Source: Liolophura sinensis
Taxonomy: Eukaryota; Mollusca; Polyplacophora; Chitonida; Chitonidae
Direction: 5' to 3'
DNA: 64,000 bases
Assembly (NCBI RefSeq): GCF_032854445.1
Contig: NC_088302.1
Span: 32,643,979-32,707,978 of the forward strand
Both the position numbers and the translations under genes were made by a program. Of the stretch, positions 60,024-64,000 are shown piece by piece. The notes below the pieces were generated by a model, which worked only from the letters and a program-made list of their open reading frames with translations, was not told where the DNA came from and did not search any database. Every line of letters begins with the position of its first letter. Within the stretch, counting starts at the first letter, position 1.

Positions 60024-60104
60024 TTGGCGCCTTCGTAACAGTTCGGCTATTTCCGGATATGGCTGGACAAAGTACGACTGGCCAGAAAAACCAGGTCCCT
60101 GAAG
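60024..60104 (-). other. Candidate exon, unassigned
   Basis: On the minus strand an acceptor (TTATTTTCCTTCAG) is followed by an 81-81-base-scale open block reading GPGFSGQSYFVQPYPEIAEL and on to RRRQ, closed by a GCCAAG/GTACAC donor. It could be an upstream exon of the 58.2-59.3 kb gene, but its end phase does not fit directly to the acceptors just before 59271, so an intermediate exon or a separate gene would be needed. Confidence 0.25.
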
Positions 60105-60397
60105 GAAAATAAGAAAACAAGCTGAACATGGACAGAGGGACATTGTTATATAACATACTTATTGTCCCTATTCCCAAGCTTCGAAGTAACCCACTGAAGT
60201 AAAAAAGTTGAGGTTCGGTGGTGGTGGTGGGGGGTGGGTGGGGGGTGGGGGTGATATCCTCATAGGTCATATGGTCCAACATATGTTCTGACTCTTCCAC
60301 TTTTCCACCCAACAATATCAAAAATAAATACAAAAATTTAAAAAAAAAATCAGCAGTGAATATCCAATACTTTTCTAGCCGTTTTGTATTCATTTAT
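60105..60397. other. Non-coding stretch
   Basis: G/T-rich patch GGTGGTGGTGGGGGGTGGGT near 60219-60250. No gene is supported. Confidence 0.4.
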
Positions 60398-60445
60398 TTC
60401 ATTTATACGAGACCGGCCAGCATTATGGTGGGAGGAAACAAGACC
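60398..60445 (-). repeat. SINE family 1 fragment
   Basis: GGCCAGCATTATGGTGGGAG followed by GAAAC is retained; all else is lost. Confidence 0.7.
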
Positions 60446-62861
60446 ATCCCCCATAGCCCCTTTGAAATTTATCGTTAAATATGTTCAAACATTATCTAAC
60501 TGAAATTCTCTTGGTCAGGTATTTTAAACTCGGGGGGGGGGGGGGGGGGAGAGAGAGAGGGTGCAATATTGTCGTTATTGGAAATTGGTGTCTGAAAGAT
60601 GTTAATTTAAAAAGTCGGGTTATTTAACTCGGCATACAAACGGAGTGAAGAACATGCACGTATGTTCCTCGAAACACTGCATCAAACCTGGGAATCCGTC
60701 GCTTATATGTCGAAATTATCTGCCAGCAAAATCCAGTGCAGTATCTGCCTTATTTCATGGTATATTTTCATCAAGCCAATAAAACAGTTAAGCAATCGGT
60801 TTACAAGCCATGTATGCTTATTTCTCGAACAAAAACCATAGAGAAAACAAGAATAGTCTGGAGTTCAAAGCCGGGACAAAACGGCCATGATTTCATTGAA
60901 AATGAAGAAAACGGCACAAAACTTGATCTAGATCTGTAACTATAGTCATGTCGACCACCATGTTTCAATTCTGAATCAATAACTCACACTGGCTCGGACA
61001 AATGTCCGGAAAGTTATCAAAGTCCCAAAAAAAGGAGAAGAACCGTCGTAACTGTGTTGGATCTCGACACTCGAACCATTGTCATGGTGAATTAATATGG
61101 GCATGGGAACAAGCATTCGTATACTGTATGTAAACCTTAATGGAAGTTCCGTGCACTGTATACTATACTATAGCAACACTAACATCCAAAATAAGGTTAA
61201 TTGACACAAACAATCAACGGACTAAGAAAGCATGTTTTTATCCATCAATCAAAAAAGGGGGGAAAAAACTACATAGAAGACCGAATACAACACAACACTT
61301 ACCTGTTTTCTACCAGCCATCATTGCATGACTTAGATGTTACAATATGTTTTGAAGACGTGTTCCACTGCGTATGTTACATAGCCGATCCTGAAGTACGA
61401 AAATCACATACATGTATTCCGGCTTCAATGTGACAAACTATTTGGTCGATACACTTAACAGCAACTGTGGTTGAACAAAGGAACTGAGTTGTTCCGCAAA
61501 ACAACTCCACTCTGTATAGATGTAAATCTCGATAGCTCCGTAGGCGGTCATTTACTCGCGACTAACTTGTATATACACATTTATGACACCTCATCATTAC
61601 AAGCTTCAACGTTTTATAGCTTACTAAGGTTTATATGGTGTTTACGAACTCATGCGATGAGGTGTCAAATTACCTCACAGACTACGTTTCAAAAAGGGCT
61701 TGATCCTTTCATAAGGTGTGGAATATCGGACCCCCGAGGGATAATACACCCGGGTGTTTAGGATCGGTGGGTATGTGATCTATAAAAGTCCTGCACCAAT
61801 GACCTGGGAACAATATGGCAATGTTACAAACTAAACCGAGGCAACGGTGTCTAAACTCATACAAGTAACGAACTGTAATCTAATCTGTGCATATAAAAGT
61901 AGTATAATTACACAGGTATAGATATACACCTGTATAACATAAACGTCCGACCTGTAACCGTAGCCGACCAGAACAAAGCTGTTAACATTAAGCAATCCTA
62001 TGTGCGTCGATCCGCACATGCATTGTGTTTAAAAGCCACAAGAAGTTATAGGCTTTTGTGCGCATAAGCAAAGCAAATACCTACAAATCAGCCAAACTCT
62101 ACAAGCTTATTAACATAAGAGCACTTGTTTCTGTGCAGCGTACAAAAGCAATTACAACACTATATAATTCGTATCAGAACTTCCACCTGTACAGCACACA
62201 ACCCCGAACTCCGTTCAACCTTTCAACAATCTATACTAATGTCTCCACCCACCGCACATAAAGTATATCAATCAGGATGTATTTATGGTTATTAGAATGT
62301 CCGTCGGTCCGTCCGGCATTTGGATTTTGTATATATTGGTTCAAAGGTCTTAGATTGCATGTAAAGGCTCAATTTTGGCATATAGGTGAACTGTATAAAA
62401 TGCCTGTATATATACACCCTAAGCATTTTGCTATATTTTTTACACAGATTACTATTCAAATGTACTCCTATATAGGTCTCCAGTACTGATATGACGTAAA
62501 CGTAATTATTTAACTTATACAGCACCTTGCTTATGTAACCGTACGCAATCGGCTGTATATTAAATTACAGTCAGAGTTGAGAGTTGTTTATTTATATATA
62601 GCTAATGAACTATTGCCAAACCTGCCAGCTAATTTTACTATACAATTCACAATATGTTATTGCGGTGTATCTGAATATGCAGTCTTGTTTGGTATTGTTT
62701 TATTAATCTGACCCAGTCCAACCCGTATGGTCTTTCATTTACATAGGCATTCCGGTATTCCTGTTCATTCCTGTATTTCCTATGCTCAACCGTTCACCTG
62801 TATATTACCCCGACCGGTATTTGGTTTCCGCATTATATTTTAGCTAAAACTTTTGGGATTG
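60446..62861. other. Intergenic stretch with poly-G run
   Basis: Eighteen G at 60532-60549 run into GAGAGAGAG. Frames at 61140-61433 and 61471-61761 have no domain or convincing splice context. Confidence 0.45.
60532..60549. repeat. Poly-G run
   Basis: Eighteen consecutive G followed by an AG repeat. Confidence 0.9.
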
Positions 62862-63115
62862 ATTCATTGATTGATTGGCGTTTAACACCACATAATTTGT
62901 CACTCAGCAATACGCATGACGGCGATCTGGTTTGTGGGTAGAGGAAGACGAAATGCCCGAAGTAAACCACCAGTGTTCGCCTGTTACCTGACTAATCTCC
63001 TGAATTAACCCCGCAGCCGAAACAGCGAGAGCTATAAGTTGATTCGAACACGCCACTTCAGTGCTTGACGGTTGTGGCAAGCCATTGCTTTATCGTCAGC
63101 CATCGTCAGTCACGC
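62862..63115 (-). repeat. SINE family 3 copy
   Basis: Minus-strand element. The tail GATTGATTGGCGTTTAACAC is related to families 1 and 2. The body has GACGGCGATCTGGTTTGTGG and AGGAAGACGAAATGCCCGAA, and the head has a B-box-like GTGTTCGAATC (inverse of GATTCGAACAC, near 63042). The head differs from families 1 and 2, so it is a distinct tRNA-derived SINE with a related tail. Confidence 0.65.
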
Positions 63116-63850
63116 CCGTAAAAATTTTCGGACTGGTACCAGATTTGGCCTGTTGGTATACATCGGTTTGGCAGTGTCTTTTGTCTGCCTGCAACCCCAC
63201 CGTTTGTGTGCAAGGTGGTACTGGTTTCCCAATGATATAGATTAGCTAAAAAATTTTGGGCTAAACCCAAATTTGGTCCGTGTTTACCCTGACATGAAAC
63301 CAAAATTTCTTTGGACTGTTTTGCGCCCACCGTTCCTCCGTCAGTTAGTCCATTCAGTATTTGTTTTCCCAATGATATCTCGACTTCATGTATGTTTGGA
63401 TTGCTACCGAATTCAGCTTGTTGGTTCCCTGGCATGAGACATTAACCTAGCTGGTATGGAATTACTTTTTGCCTGTCTGCGCACAAGCGTTCATCTGTCC
63501 GATATAGTCAATGTGGAATTCGGTTCCCACATCTTGATATCTTTACTGTATACATGCTTGAATGGTTCTCAGATTTGGCATTTTGTTATCTTGGCATGAA
63601 ACTTTCTCTTGGGATTGTCTTTTTGCTTTATACTTGCATGCGACCAATCGCTTCTATGCCACTTCTGTCAGGCATTTGGATTGCTCTCACGTTTGGTTTA
63701 CTAACTGGTGCCTGTTTGTATCCTTACTTGGAAATGCTTTTTGTTTTTGCCTGCCTGCAAACATCAAACTTTTCGTCTGTCAGTTAGCCCATCTCTTATG
63801 TGATTACAACATGATGACATTGGCTCAAACTTTTTAAATGGGCCTTAAAG
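63116..63850. repeat. Degenerate long-unit tandem repeat
   Basis: Loose repetition, at roughly 120-160 bases, of words such as TTTCCCAATGATAT, TTTGGATTGCTACC, GGCATGAAAC, GTCTTTTTGC and CGTCTGTCAGTTAG. Units are much decayed. Open frames crossing it (minus 63106-63435; plus 63554-63837) are judged artefacts. Confidence 0.55.
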
Positions 63851-64000
63851 TGTGCCTGTGGGTACGTTCCCATGAGACTTGGTTGGGAATGCGTTATACC
63901 TGTTGTAGACAACTTCGTCTGCATCCTTGCCCTGTCTTCCTCCACCTATAAACCTAGCTATGTAGCCGCCGTCGACACATACATCAGTAAAATATCGTTG
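63851..64000. other. Window end, nothing recognised
   Basis: No feature seen. Confidence 0.4.

Noticed and set aside
63106-63837. Frames on both strands near the window end as genes
   Set aside because: They cross a degenerate tandem repeat and show no domain.

Overview
The window is AT-rich animal nuclear DNA, most likely from a mollusc or another lophotrochozoan. The evidence is about twenty copies of tRNA-headed SINEs whose tails carry a TTGAGTACGGCGTAAAAC-type motif ending in AAATAAATAAA, plus splice-site-bearing genes, microsatellites and large minisatellites. No bacterial gene structure, rRNA or free-standing tRNA gene was seen. The species cannot be fixed from sequence alone.

Layout. 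1-29 kb is gene-poor: short chance ORFs, SINEs of two families, a three-copy dispersed repeat, one terminal-inverted-repeat (MITE-like) element, and several GC-richer islands (11.7-12.8, 15.2, 16.9-17.6, 27.6-28.1 kb). One island holds an exon-like segment with good splice sites but no long frame. 29.2-37.7 kb is a run of five unrelated tandem arrays with units of 108, 36, about 47, 67 and about 60 bp. The 67-bp array has an eight-unit (536-bp) higher-order period. The 60-bp array is G-rich and open on both strands.

41.0-46.9 kb holds the most unusual locus. A His-Cys-box (I-PpoI-like) endonuclease ORF and a decayed Mutator-like transposase lie tail to tail between two roughly 430-450 bp direct repeats. 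A second, shorter repeat pair lies outside those, and a further fragment of a His-Cys-type N-terminus sits 1 kb downstream.

48.8-57.4 kb carries two same-strand genes of the DUF829/TMEM53 alpha/beta-hydrolase family, each with its coding part in one exon behind a good splice acceptor. 58.2-59.3 kb on the minus strand has a two-exon reading frame of 200 codons whose splice phases match; its product was not recognised. The rest (59.3-64 kb) is non-coding with one member of a third SINE family and a degenerate tandem repeat.

The genes do not form an obvious pathway. The two hydrolase paralogs are a small local family, and the endonuclease and transposase belong to mobile DNA. No retroviral, LTR-retrotransposon or Polinton coding sequence was recognised.
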